Source of the DNA: JBGSST01 sp041736915
Lineage (GTDB): Bacteria; Bdellovibrionota; FAC87; UBA2466
Direction: 5' to 3'
Length of the DNA stretch: 34,340 nucleotides
Assembly: GCA_041736915.1 (NCBI GenBank)
Contig: JBGSST010000324.1
Location: forward strand, 1 to 34,340
Shown: piece after piece, positions 1 to 8,929 of the stretch
How positions within the stretch are numbered: the first letter of the stretch is position 1
Layout of the letters: every line of letters starts with the position of its first letter
Made by a program: the position numbers and the translations under genes
The notes under the pieces: model-generated
Told to the model about the DNA's origin: nothing
Database searches by the model: none
Seen by the model: the letters and a program-made list of their open reading frames with translations, nothing else

Positions 1-239
1 ACGGGACACTGGGACAAAACTCGGTGCAGCAGGCTAGAGAATTTGGAAAAACGCTGGAACTTACCGGAGTAGTCGTTACCAAGTTGGATGGAACCGCCAA
101 GGGTGGAGCGGTCTTTTCCATCGTGAACGAGCTGAAGCTACCCATTCGATTCATCGGTCTTGGTGAAAAAGCGGAAGACCTCGTTCCGTTCGAAGCCAAA
201 CCTTTCGTCGACGCCATTCTGAACCCGAAGTCGGTCTAA
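1..239 (+). CDS. ftsY: Signal recognition particle receptor FtsY, 3' end only
   Basis: This is the C-terminal part of the SRP-receptor GTPase, which docks ribosome-nascent chain complexes at the inner membrane. The reading frame is open from base 3 and enters in the middle of the NG domain. The peptide GTLGQNS is the family's DAxxGQN segment. It is followed by the G4 motif TKLDGTAKGG and the closing segment FIGLGEKAEDLVPFEAKPFVDAIL, cut here by the usual C-terminal helix. The features TKLD and GxGE-xxDLxPF separate FtsY from Ffh, whose protein continues into an M domain; here it stops at base 239. The 5' end lies outside the window. A Na/Pi symporter gene follows after 28 bases on the same strand, so the two may be co-transcribed. 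Confidence 0.93.
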   Translation, partial: GTLGQNSVQQAREFGKTLELTGVVVTKLDGTAKGGAVFSIVNELKLPIRFIGLGEKAEDLVPFEAKPFVDAILNPKSV

Positions 240-267
240 AAACGTCCCGCTTTACCATCGGTCCCCT

Positions 268-1893
268 ATGAATCCAGAAGCGCTGTCCATATTGGGCGGT
301 TCCGCCTTGTTGGTTTTCGGGCTGCAGGAACTTTCCAAGAGCATCCAGTACGTGGCGGGCGGAAAGTTCCGCACGTGGATCAATCACTTTGGCCAGCGGC
401 CCATCTACGGCTTGCTGCTGGGGGTGATTCTGGCGGTACTACTGAGCGGCAGCGGCGCCGTTACGGCCATGCTCGTGGGTCTCGCCAATGCCCGGTTGCT
501 GACCCTGGAATCGGTGTTCGCGGTTACGCTGGGCTCGGCCGTGGGCAGCACGCTGATGGTTCACATTTTCGCGCTGAAGATCGCGGACTACGGCCTGCTC
601 ATCATGTTTGTCGGGATTGTGCTGAACGGGTTGATTCGGGACGACCGGATGGCGAAGCTCGCGCGTGGGCTCTTCTTCATCGGCATCATCTTTTTCTCCA
701 TATCACTTCTCGTGAACGCCGGGGCTGCGCTAGAGCACACGCCCTGGTTTAAATCGTTGTTCGAGTACTTTAGGGGCCGTCCGGTAGTGGCCTTCTTCTT
801 CGCGGCGGTGCTTACCGCCATAATTCCTAGCAGCTCGGCCACCATCGTATTCGTGATGTCTATCTTCTCCCAGCCCGGCACCTCGTTGAACGAGGCGATC
901 CCCTGGGTACTTGGCGCCAACGTCGGCACCACGGCCGACGGCTTCTACGCCAGTTACGGCACGGGTCAAATTGGCAAGCAGGCGGCACTTGGGCATCTGC
1001 TATTCAAGCTGATTGCCGTCGTTCTGCTGCTGCCGTTCATGGATTTCTTCATCGGCTTCGTCCAAGCCATCAGCATGGATGTTACCCACCAGATCGCCAT
1101 GGCCCATACGATGTTCAACGTCGTCTTCGCCTGCGTACTGTTTCCCTTCATTCCGTACGGGGTTGAAATCGTTCGCCGAATCGTTCCCGACGAGCTCAAG
1201 CAGAGTCCCTTTCACTTTCTGTACCTCGATGCGCGTAGCCTGACGACGCCCGAGCTCGCGATTGCCCAGGCGCAGCGTGAGCTGATGCGAATGGCGGACC
1301 TCGTCGAAAACATGGTTTCTAAAAGCGTTCCCTTGTTTCGCAAGAAGTTGCTCTCCGAGATCGAAGAGATGAAGGAAGATGACTCATTGGTCGACTACCT
1401 GAATCGTGGCATAAAATTGTTTCTTACCAAGCTGTCGCAGAGCGAGATGACGCCAGAACAGGTGCATAAGGAGTTTGAGCTCGTAGTGCGCACCCACGAC
1501 CTCGAAAACATCGGCGACATCGTCGACAAAAACATTCTGGAGCTAATCCGAAAAACGGTTCGCAAGGGCTACGTGTTCTCGGACGAAGGGTGGCAAGAGA
1601 TTTTGGCCCTGCACGACAAGGTGCTCGAGCTGCTGAAGGTTTCGACGGCTTACTTCAATACGCGCGAGCGAACCCTGTTCGTGAAAATCATGGTGTTGAA
1701 CCGCGAGGTTGAGGAGCTAACCATCGATCTCAGCGAGCGTCACGTGCAGCGGCTCCACCAGGGGAACAAGCAGTCGATGGACACCACGAGTGTGCATCTC
1801 GACATATTGAGCAGTCTACAACGTATCGCGCACCTGTCGGTAAACTTCACGCGGGTGGCAAGCGGCCGCAATACGGGCGAAACTTTGGCTTAG
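268..1893 (+). CDS. Na/Pi cotransporter family protein with PhoU-like C-terminal domain
   Basis: This is a 541-residue inner-membrane protein of the NptA/YjbB type (Na/Pi cotransporter family), expected to move phosphate with sodium. The N-terminal ~310 residues are hydrophobic and contain the family's inverted duplicated signature. The first copy is SGSGAVTAMLVGL with GSAVGSTL; the second is PSSSATIVFVMSIF with GANVGTT. The final ~200 residues, from about residue 330, are hydrophilic and helical, like the PhoU-type regulatory domain that bacterial members carry. Total length matches full-length two-domain homologues. The ATG at 268 has no convincing Shine-Dalgarno sequence, but the next hydrophobic segment needs this start. 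It lies between ftsY and the TPR gene, 15 bases before the latter. Direction of transport cannot be read from the sequence. Confidence 0.9.
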   Translation: MNPEALSILGGSALLVFGLQELSKSIQYVAGGKFRTWINHFGQRPIYGLLLGVILAVLLSGSGAVTAMLVGLANARLLTLESVFAVTLGSAVGSTLMVHIFALKIADYGLLIMFVGIVLNGLIRDDRMAKLARGLFFIGIIFFSISLLVNAGAALEHTPWFKSLFEYFRGRPVVAFFFAAVLTAIIPSSSATIVFVMSIFSQPGTSLNEAIPWVLGANVGTTADGFYASYGTGQIGKQAALGHLLFKLIAVVLLLPFMDFFIGFVQAISMDVTHQIAMAHTMFNVVFACVLFPFIPYGVEIVRRIVPDELKQSPFHFLYLDARSLTTPELAIAQAQRELMRMADLVENMVSKSVPLFRKKLLSEIEEMKEDDSLVDYLNRGIKLFLTKLSQSEMTPEQVHKEFELVVRTHDLENIGDIVDKNILELIRKTVRKGYVFSDEGWQEILALHDKVLELLKVSTAYFNTRERTLFVKIMVLNREVEELTIDLSERHVQRLHQGNKQSMDTTSVHLDILSSLQRIAHLSVNFTRVASGRNTGETLA

Positions 1894-1908
1894 AGACGGG
1901 ACAATTCG

Positions 1909-4842
1909 ATGACCCAGTATAAAATTCGAAATACAAAAGGCCGCATCGACGGTCCTTATTTGGAAAAAGATATTCTGGTCAAAATTCAACGCGGCCGGAT
2001 TTCCGTCGATGATGAGATCGCCGTTGAGCCATTCGTGAATTGGGAGAAAGTTTCGACTCGCCCTGAGTTCTACGACGCTTTTCTTCGCCGCCTCTTCTCG
2101 CTACCGCAGGAAGAGTTGCCGGATTCCGTTTCTTCCTCCAAGCCCCAACGATCCGTATCGTCGCCCCGGCAGAAGTTCACCCAGCAGGATGACTCGCCGA
2201 AGACCCGCGCGGTCGACAATGTCGAAGATGCATTTGGCGGCACGCGAAACATCATGCCCGAAGGGGGAACGGTTCATCAGTCGGAAATTGACGAGCTATT
2301 CTCCGAGGTGGGCGGCGAGGTCCCCCCTACGCCGACGGGTGCCATTCCCAAGAACGAGCCGGTCTTTGAAAATGAAGGCGGAGGCACCGGCACCGAGCTG
2401 ATGCCCTTCGAACCACGCGGCAGCTCGGAGATTACGAACCCGAACGAAACCCAGGCCCTGATGAGCCGGGATATGCCTCCTCCTCAGGAAAGCCTGGTGG
2501 CGGAAGCGGAAATCGAAAAAGAAGAGTTCGCCAAGAAAACTCGGCGCAAAGTGTTTGGCGTGGGGGCCGCGGCGGCCATCGTCGCGTTGCTGGTCTTCGG
2601 TGGAGGCTCGGAAAGCAAGAACGGCGCACCACTCGTTACCGGAAAATCTTCGAAGCCCGACGCGACTCCGTTACTCGGCGTCGACGCTGGCGTGAAATCG
2701 ACCGCCCTCGTTAAGGAAGCCGACCTGCTTAAGCAGTACGACTCGCCGTTGTTTTATAAAGGGGCCGTCGATGCCCTTAAAGAGGCGGTGGCACTTAAAG
2801 AAGGCAACGCTCCGGTGTATGCGCGGCTAGCCGAGGCGCTGGCGTATCTGTACTACGACGCAGAGGGGGCCGAAGCGGAGGCTTACAAAGCGGAGTACCA
2901 AACGTACTTGCAGCGCGGAAAACAAATTGATCCCCACTCCAGCGGACTCTATCGCGCGGAAGCGGTCGTTCTGATGAAGGACCAAAGCTACCCCGAGGCC
3001 CGTTCTAAAGCCGTGGCCGGTATCGAGTCTGACCCACATAATCCCGAAGGGGCCGTTTTGTTCGCGGAGATCTTGCAGAAGCTGGGAGAAGGCGATCGCA
3101 CGAAGCTGGCTTTCGAAGAAGCACTGAAGATCAATCCTGGATTGATTCGCGCGCGCGTAGGGCTAGCCAATATCGCCCTGGCTACCGGTGACACCCAAGC
3201 CGCCAAGGCTCAGGCGGCGGAGGCCCTTAAGATTTCGCCCTTTTACGCCCCGGCGTTTCTCGCCCTAGGTAAGGCCTCGCGAGCCGAGAACGACATGGTG
3301 ACCTCGAAGGGAATGTTCGAGATGGCCGGCCGTTACTACAAGCTTGCGTTCAAAGACGTACAGCAAGAAGTTAAAAAGGAACTGGGTACCGACGATCTGG
3401 AGTCGGGGGGCTACGGCGCGGAGCAGTTTCTGGAGATCGGCAGTGATTTGAAATCCAAGGGCCGCGCCTCGGAAGCCACGCGGTTCTACCTAGCGGCTAG
3501 CTTATTGGCGCCCGAAAGCGCAATTCCGCTCGTGCAGCTGGGAGAAGCCGCAGAGAAAGTAGCGCTGAGCTTCGAAGACTACCGGTACGTGATGAATATC
3601 TATGAACGCGCGATTCAGCGCGATCCTACCGAGGCGAAGTCGTACCTGCGCCTGGGGATTCTCGAGACGGAACAGTACAACTGGGATCGTGCGTACAAGC
3701 TGTTGTCGCAGGCCTCGGTGCTGGCCCCCGGAAAGGCCGAAACTTACGTAGCCCTGGGCCGCTTTTACTACAAAAAGCAGGACTACCTCGAGGCGTTGAA
3801 GCAGCTCTCGCTGGCGCACGAGATTAATCCCACCGACGGCGATGTACAGTATTACGCCGGCCTAATTCGTCTCGTCGTCAAAAAGGACGCTATCAAAGAT
3901 GCGATGCCGTTCTTTTACCAAGCGTACAACACCAACCCGCAAAACTATGATGCGTTGGTCGAATACCTTAAGCTCAAGGTGCTCAACTACGAGAAGAACT
4001 TCGCCGTGAAGTTCGTAAAGTCGAGCCTCGAGCGTGAGCCGACGAATCACAAGTTCTATTGGGCGTTAGGTGAGGTGTACGCGGCCAACAACGAACATCA
4101 CCGCGCCATCGAGGCGTACCACAAAGCATTGGACCTCGATAATCGCGACAGCAAGGTGCGAATGTCGTTGGGCACTTCTTTACAGGCGGTAGGCGACCTC
4201 AAGAATGCGATTGAGGAGTACCGCCTCGCCTCGGTGCTCGATCGAAAAAACAGCGAAGGGCTGTATAAGTCAGCCGATCTGCTCTTTCAGGCCCGCAACT
4301 ATAACCAGGCCGAAGAGCTGTTACGGCATCTAATTTCGCTAACGCCGAACTACCCCGGCGCTCACCGGTATCTCGCCAAGATTTACGCCGTGAAACGCCA
4401 GAAAGACAAAGCCATCGAAGAGATGCAAAGAGAGGTAGCGAACAACCCCGAGAACTACCGCTTCGTAATCGAGCTGGCGGAGCTGTTCATGGAGTACGAG
4501 ATGTACGACAAAGCCGTCATCGAGCTGTCGCGCGTATCGAACCTGCCTCCGGTTTCGAAGTCCCCCCAGTTTTTTGCCGACAAGGTTCGGGCGTTTTTGC
4601 TGCTTTCGCGTTGTTTTCGCGCCCAAAACCGCAACGAATCGGCGGAAGCCTCCATTCGGTTGGCCTTGGACCTAGACAACAACGATCCCGAGTTGCATCG
4701 GGAGCTCGGCTACGTTTACTATGCGCTCCAGCGCGATAAAGAAGGCGTCAAGGCGTTCAATTTCTACTTGAGCCGTAATCCCGCCGCCACCGATGCGGAA
4801 ACCATTCGGGGCCTGATTCAGAAGATGATGATTGAGGAGTAA
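1909..4842 (+). CDS. GYF-like domain / transmembrane / TPR-repeat protein
   Basis: This is a 977-residue protein of unknown specific role. Residues 1-60 (YKIRNTKGRIDGPYLEKDIL and on) resemble the GYF_2-type 'x-GPY-x' fold found at the N-terminus of bacterial membrane scaffold proteins. A low-complexity, Pro/Glu-rich linker follows. A single transmembrane helix covers about residues 215-233 (VFGVGAAAAIVALLVFGGG) and is preceded by KKTRRK, which favours an N-terminus in the cytoplasm. From about residue 265 to the end there are many tetratricopeptide repeats, with recurring patterns such as A-x-LG-x-x-Y and A-I-x-x-Y-x-x-A-L-x-L-x. The TPR part should be periplasmic. This supports a protein-interaction scaffold linking cytoplasm and periplasm. 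Its stop lies 6 bases before the serS start, so the two are probably co-translated. Confidence 0.85.
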   Translation: MTQYKIRNTKGRIDGPYLEKDILVKIQRGRISVDDEIAVEPFVNWEKVSTRPEFYDAFLRRLFSLPQEELPDSVSSSKPQRSVSSPRQKFTQQDDSPKTRAVDNVEDAFGGTRNIMPEGGTVHQSEIDELFSEVGGEVPPTPTGAIPKNEPVFENEGGGTGTELMPFEPRGSSEITNPNETQALMSRDMPPPQESLVAEAEIEKEEFAKKTRRKVFGVGAAAAIVALLVFGGGSESKNGAPLVTGKSSKPDATPLLGVDAGVKSTALVKEADLLKQYDSPLFYKGAVDALKEAVALKEGNAPVYARLAEALAYLYYDAEGAEAEAYKAEYQTYLQRGKQIDPHSSGLYRAEAVVLMKDQSYPEARSKAVAGIESDPHNPEGAVLFAEILQKLGEGDRTKLAFEEALKINPGLIRARVGLANIALATGDTQAAKAQAAEALKISPFYAPAFLALGKASRAENDMVTSKGMFEMAGRYYKLAFKDVQQEVKKELGTDDLESGGYGAEQFLEIGSDLKSKGRASEATRFYLAASLLAPESAIPLVQLGEAAEKVALSFEDYRYVMNIYERAIQRDPTEAKSYLRLGILETEQYNWDRAYKLLSQASVLAPGKAETYVALGRFYYKKQDYLEALKQLSLAHEINPTDGDVQYYAGLIRLVVKKDAIKDAMPFFYQAYNTNPQNYDALVEYLKLKVLNYEKNFAVKFVKSSLEREPTNHKFYWALGEVYAANNEHHRAIEAYHKALDLDNRDSKVRMSLGTSLQAVGDLKNAIEEYRLASVLDRKNSEGLYKSADLLFQARNYNQAEELLRHLISLTPNYPGAHRYLAKIYAVKRQKDKAIEEMQREVANNPENYRFVIELAELFMEYEMYDKAVIELSRVSNLPPVSKSPQFFADKVRAFLLLSRCFRAQNRNESAEASIRLALDLDNNDPELHRELGYVYYALQRDKEGVKAFNFYLSRNPAATDAETIRGLIQKMMIEE

Positions 4843-4848
4843 AGGCGA

Positions 4849-6105
4849 ATGCTGGACCTGCGGTTCCTAGTTGAAAACAAAGCCAAAGTGGAAACGGCCC
4901 TAACTAAGAGGGCCGGAGGCAAAGCTTGGCTGAATATGGTCACGGAAGTGATCGAGCTGGATAAGCAGCGCCGCGAGGGGCTACAGAAGGTCGAAACGCT
5001 CAAAGCTCGCCGCAACGCCGCCTCGCAGGATATCGCCAAGCTCAAGAAGGAGAAAGGCGACGCCACCGCGATCATGGAGGAGATGAAAACCGTTTCCGGC
5101 CAGATCAAAGAGGGCGACGAAGGGGTCGAAAAGATACAGGCGAGCATTCAGGAGATTCTGTACTCCATCCCCAACATGCCGGACGATTCGGTTCCCGCGG
5201 GCAAAGACGCCGCCGAGAACAAGATCGTGAAAACGTGGGGAGAGCCCAAGAAGTTTTCGTTCACGCCCAAAACGCACGATGAGATCGGCGAAAAGCTTGG
5301 GCTGATGGATTTTAAGAAGGCCGGGGAAGTGACCGGTGCCCGCTTCGTATTCATGAAGGGGCGGGCGGCGAAGCTCGAGCGCGCCCTCATCAACTTCATG
5401 CTGGATACGCACACCAGCCGTGGCTATGAGGAAATGATTCCGCCCTTGATGGTGAATCGCAATGCCCTCATCGGCACCGGGCAGTTGCCAAAATTCGAAG
5501 AGGACGTGTTTCAGATAGAGAAGTTTGGCTACTTTCTCATTCCGACCGCGGAAGTTCCGCTCACGAATTACCACCGTGAAGAGATTTTGGACGAGAAGGT
5601 CCTTACGAAGAAGTACTGTGCTTACACGCCGTGCTTCCGTTCGGAAGCCGGCAGCTACGGTAAGGACACGAAGGGGCTAAAGCGCCAGCACCAGTTCAAC
5701 AAGATTGAGCTCGTGAAGTTCGCAACACCGCAAAACTCATTTGCCGAGCACGAAGCGTTGCTTGCCGACTCCGCGCACATTTTGGAACTGCTGGGGATTC
5801 CTTATCGCGTGGCTTTGCTATGCGGTGGCGACATGGGCTTTGGTTCGGCCAAGACTTACGACATTGAAGTTTGGTGTCCCGGCGCGAACACCTACATGGA
5901 AATTTCTTCGTGCAGTAACTTCACGGATTACCAGGCTCGCCGGGCGTCGATTCGTTACCGCGATGCCCAGGGCAAGGTGCAGTTCGCGCACACGCTCAAC
6001 TCTTCGGGCGTGGCCGTTGGCCGTGCGCTGCTCGCCATTCTGGAGAATTACCAGACAGCGGACGGCGATTTCGAAGTGCCGGAAGTGCTGAAGAAGTACC
6101 TTTAA
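4849..6105 (+). CDS. serS: Seryl-tRNA synthetase
   Basis: This class II aminoacyl-tRNA synthetase charges tRNA-Ser (and tRNA-Sec where present) with serine. It has 418 residues, the normal length. Residues 1-105 form the long antiparallel coiled-coil arm that grips the tRNA-Ser variable arm (lysine- and glutamate-rich, DKQRREGLQKVETLKARRN). The catalytic core shows the serine/ATP region PTAEVPLTNYHREE, motif 2 from about residue 261 (CFRSEAGSYGKDTKGLKRQH), and motif 3 near residue 387 (GVAVGRALLAILENYQ). The ATG follows GGAG/AAAGG sequences that overlap the end of the preceding TPR gene, pointing to translational coupling. The convergent HEAT-repeat gene ends only 4 bases away. Confidence 0.98.
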   Translation: MLDLRFLVENKAKVETALTKRAGGKAWLNMVTEVIELDKQRREGLQKVETLKARRNAASQDIAKLKKEKGDATAIMEEMKTVSGQIKEGDEGVEKIQASIQEILYSIPNMPDDSVPAGKDAAENKIVKTWGEPKKFSFTPKTHDEIGEKLGLMDFKKAGEVTGARFVFMKGRAAKLERALINFMLDTHTSRGYEEMIPPLMVNRNALIGTGQLPKFEEDVFQIEKFGYFLIPTAEVPLTNYHREEILDEKVLTKKYCAYTPCFRSEAGSYGKDTKGLKRQHQFNKIELVKFATPQNSFAEHEALLADSAHILELLGIPYRVALLCGGDMGFGSAKTYDIEVWCPGANTYMEISSCSNFTDYQARRASIRYRDAQGKVQFAHTLNSSGVAVGRALLAILENYQTADGDFEVPEVLKKYL

Positions 6106-6109
6106 GCCT

Positions 6110-7369
6110 TTAGTTCGTGGCTTTGTCTTCTTCGGGGTCCTTGGCCTGGGCTTTTTGCGTGGCCGGCGGATCGATCGTGGCCGGAGCCTTTTCCGCCTTT
6201 TCTTCTTTCGCGGCCGCGCTCTTCTTGCGCGAGTCGAGTTCTTTGGTAGCCAGCTGACAAGCCGTTTTGAGCGCCTGGGTGTTATTTTCCTTCAGGCACT
6301 TCTCCAAAAGCTCAGTGGTGCGCTCGCTGACTACGACTGCCTGACGGCCCAGCACGAGCACCGACGCGATACGAACCGAATCTTCGGTTTCCTTGTCATC
6401 GATGAGCTTCAATAGACCCGCGACGACCATCTCGGAGTGGTCCCCCGCGATGCCCAGAGCAAGTGTAGCTTTCTCCTGAATATCCGGATCTTCACTGTCC
6501 TTGATGATCTCGAGAAGCCGCGTCGAAATCGTGGCGCTCGTGTTCTCGGGCAAGGCATTGATGACGTCTAAGGTAGCGATTAGCACGTCGGGGTCGGTCG
6601 AGAGGATCGACTTTTCCACGGCGCCCCATACGCGATTGTCTTTCTTGGCCTGCGACTTCAAACCATCGAGGCAGGTCAACGCGAGCGGGGTATCTTTGGA
6701 CTCAGAGCACTGGGCGAACAGGCCGATGACCGAGTCCTGTCCCTGGGCTTTAGCCGCTAAAACTTTGGCGACGGCGCGGCGTAGGCGGATGTTCTCTTCC
6801 TTGTGGTAGACCTCGGACAAGTGGTTCACCAGCTTGTCGTTACCGATGCCGAACTGCTCGAAGTAAGACAGCAGAACCATGCGGTGGTCCAACGACGTTC
6901 CAGTCTTGGTGAGCTCCTCGAAGAAAATGTCCTGCACGGCGGGAGAGATATCCTTACGCGCGATGAAGGTACGCACAACGGTGTCCTTTAAGGCAGGATC
7001 TTTCTTGTAACGATCAATGAGGACCTTGCGAACGGGTTCCGCGTTGGCCATGGGGCCGGAGTGGCCCAAAGCTTTGGTGCACAGCACCTTAATCTCGGTG
7101 TCGTCATCGGCGCTGCATCTCACGATGGCGTCCACCACCTGGGAGTGCACGATGTTGACCGAGTATTGACTCAACTTGTACGCGGCCACTCGTCGCTGTT
7201 CGCGGTCTTGGCTTTCGTTGAGCGTCTTGGCCCAGAGGACCATCGGGTGAGTTGGCGGCGGCCCCTTGGGGCGGCGGGCTTGGCGGTTTTTACGCCTCCT
7301 AGCCTCGGCGGTATCCGGGGCTAGGAGGCACAGAACAACAAGAAGAATAAGGGAGATTTTTTTAGTCAT
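6110..7369 (-). CDS. Secreted HEAT-repeat protein
   Basis: This is a 419-residue protein with a clear N-terminal signal peptide (MTKKISLILLVVLCLLAPDTAEA) followed by a strongly basic stretch (RRRKNRQARRPKG). The body is alpha-helical with HEAT-like repeats: repeated blocks such as ALGHSGPMANAEPVRKVLID, LALGIAGDHSEMVVAGLLKLI and VLGRQAVVVSERTTELLEKCL. The last ~40 residues are Lys/Glu/Ala-rich and likely disordered. HEAT solenoids bind partner proteins; no enzymatic motif is visible. Its ATG overlaps the stop of the upstream subtilase gene by 8 bases (ATGACTAA), so the two are almost certainly translated together and may act on one another in the periplasm or outside the cell. That partnership is inference. 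Confidence 0.82.
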   Translation of the reverse strand: MTKKISLILLVVLCLLAPDTAEARRRKNRQARRPKGPPPTHPMVLWAKTLNESQDREQRRVAAYKLSQYSVNIVHSQVVDAIVRCSADDDTEIKVLCTKALGHSGPMANAEPVRKVLIDRYKKDPALKDTVVRTFIARKDISPAVQDIFFEELTKTGTSLDHRMVLLSYFEQFGIGNDKLVNHLSEVYHKEENIRLRRAVAKVLAAKAQGQDSVIGLFAQCSESKDTPLALTCLDGLKSQAKKDNRVWGAVEKSILSTDPDVLIATLDVINALPENTSATISTRLLEIIKDSEDPDIQEKATLALGIAGDHSEMVVAGLLKLIDDKETEDSVRIASVLVLGRQAVVVSERTTELLEKCLKENNTQALKTACQLATKELDSRKKSAAAKEEKAEKAPATIDPPATQKAQAKDPEEDKATN

Positions 7370-8777
7370 TGATCCGGCGCAAATCTAATCTCCCGCCGGT
7401 GGACACCTTGCCGTTTACGGAATCAGCAGGCACCACTTGCGAGAGAAGTTTTTGTTTAACTTCTTCCGCGGTTAGATGGCGATGTTGAGACCATAACACG
7501 GCCAAAGCACCCGACACAAACGGCGCCGCCATGCTGGTGCCGTCCCACGTTGCTTTCAGAGGGCCGAGGTCGATGATGGTGTCTTGGTACTTGTCGCCGG
7601 GTACCGTCGACAAAACCTTCACACCGGGCGCGCCGATGTGAACTTTCGTTTTGCCCCAGTTCGAGAACGCACCGAGTCCATCGTTCACGTCCATCGCCGC
7701 CACCGTAATGATGTTGGAGATGTTGTAGCTCGCGGGAATCATCGGCTTCTTATCCGTATCGTTGTCGAAGCCTTTGCCCATGCGTCCGTTACCGGCCGCC
7801 GCTACGAAAATGACGCCCTTGTCCCGTGCGCGCTCAATCGCCTCCACGAGGGGTTTGTCTTTTCCGTCGCCCGAGTCTTCACCGCCCCAGCTGGCGTTGA
7901 TGATGTTCGCGCCGTTTTGGACCGCGTAGTCCACCGCCGCAATGGCATCGGCATCGGACCCTTGGCCTTTTTCGGAGATGAACCGCAACGCCATGATCTG
8001 CGCTTTGGGCGCAACGCCCGAAACGCCTTCCGAGTTGTACAACGAAGCCCCCACCACGCCCGCTACGTGCGTGCCGTGGCCGGGGTTACCGCCGCCCAAC
8101 AAGATGGTCCACAGGCTGACCGTGATGTCGAAGGGCTTATTGTCTTTACCCACGAAGTCCCAGCCTACGATGTCGTCGACGAAGCCGTTCTTGTCGTCGT
8201 CGATGCCGTTGCCCGGGATCTCTTTCGTGTTGCGCCACATGTTGTTGACGAGGTCTTTGTGGTTGTAGTCCACGCCGGAATCGGTCACCGCAACGACAAG
8301 GCCTTCACCTTGCTTAGTGTTGTCATGCGCCCAGTCCGCGCCGGTTTTGAAGATGCCCCACGCGTTGGCCAGCAGCGGATCGGCTCCCGCAGTGTGAACG
8401 CCGGGGTTCTTGAAGTCCGGATCGTCCGCCCGAACGGCTTCTTGATACCGCTCCGGGTTCTGCAACATGGCCCGATGAAAAGCTTCCTTTTGCGATTCGA
8501 TCGAGGGATTCGGCAACAAACTGATGCGACCGTTGTTTACGACGTAGGCCACGCTGTCGTCGGATTTCTCGATGGCCGCAGTATTCATGCGACCTTCGGT
8601 TTGCCAGCGATAAAGATTGCCGGCCTTGGAAACAAGCTCGATGTGGCCGCCATGGGCTTCAATGAAGCTTTGGCTTTGCCGAGAGCCATCGCCCGAGAAC
8701 TTCACTAGATAGTCTCCGGCCATGGACGTTAACGAAAATACTAACGAGAATAGAGCAACTCGTAAGGCGTTATTCAC
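7362..8777 (-). CDS. Secreted S8-family (subtilisin-like) serine peptidase
   Basis: This is a 471-residue exported subtilase. A GTG start at 8777 is supported by AAGGAGA five bases upstream. The N-terminus is a signal peptide (LRVALFSLVFSLTSMAG). Residues 22-80 resemble the inhibitor I9-type propeptide (YLVKFSGD...IELVSKAGNLYRW). The catalytic triad is intact: Asp166 in VVAVTDSGVD, His234 in GHGTHVAG, and Ser415 in GTSMAAPFVSGALAVLW. The oxyanion Asn330 lies in VAAAGNG. Insert residues 191-203 (GIDDDKNGFVDD) look calcium-binding, as in thermitase- and fervidolysin-type subtilases. It has no C-terminal adhesion or cell-wall domain. The downstream overlapping gene encodes a secreted HEAT protein. 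It probably degrades extracellular or periplasmic proteins; the target is unknown. Confidence 0.95.
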   Translation of the reverse strand: MNNALRVALFSLVFSLTSMAGDYLVKFSGDGSRQSQSFIEAHGGHIELVSKAGNLYRWQTEGRMNTAAIEKSDDSVAYVVNNGRISLLPNPSIESQKEAFHRAMLQNPERYQEAVRADDPDFKNPGVHTAGADPLLANAWGIFKTGADWAHDNTKQGEGLVVAVTDSGVDYNHKDLVNNMWRNTKEIPGNGIDDDKNGFVDDIVGWDFVGKDNKPFDITVSLWTILLGGGNPGHGTHVAGVVGASLYNSEGVSGVAPKAQIMALRFISEKGQGSDADAIAAVDYAVQNGANIINASWGGEDSGDGKDKPLVEAIERARDKGVIFVAAAGNGRMGKGFDNDTDKKPMIPASYNISNIITVAAMDVNDGLGAFSNWGKTKVHIGAPGVKVLSTVPGDKYQDTIIDLGPLKATWDGTSMAAPFVSGALAVLWSQHRHLTAEEVKQKLLSQVVPADSVNGKVSTGGRLDLRRIND

Positions 8778-8929
8778 GCGGTTCTCCTTTAGGAAGATTT
8801 ATTTGGTAAAAACTGTAGGGAAAGGGAACGTGATGCGAACGAGATCTTGGAAGTTACCTGCTAATGACAGTATTCTTTGCCTGACACGTCAAGCCGCATT
8901 ACATCCGACCCTTTAACCGGAGAGACTCC

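Noticed and set aside
7584..8708. Long antisense ORF (374 codons) opposite the subtilase
   Set aside because: The subtilase is certain from its triad. The antisense protein is Arg/Val/His-rich with no domain, as expected for a mirror frame in GC-rich DNA.
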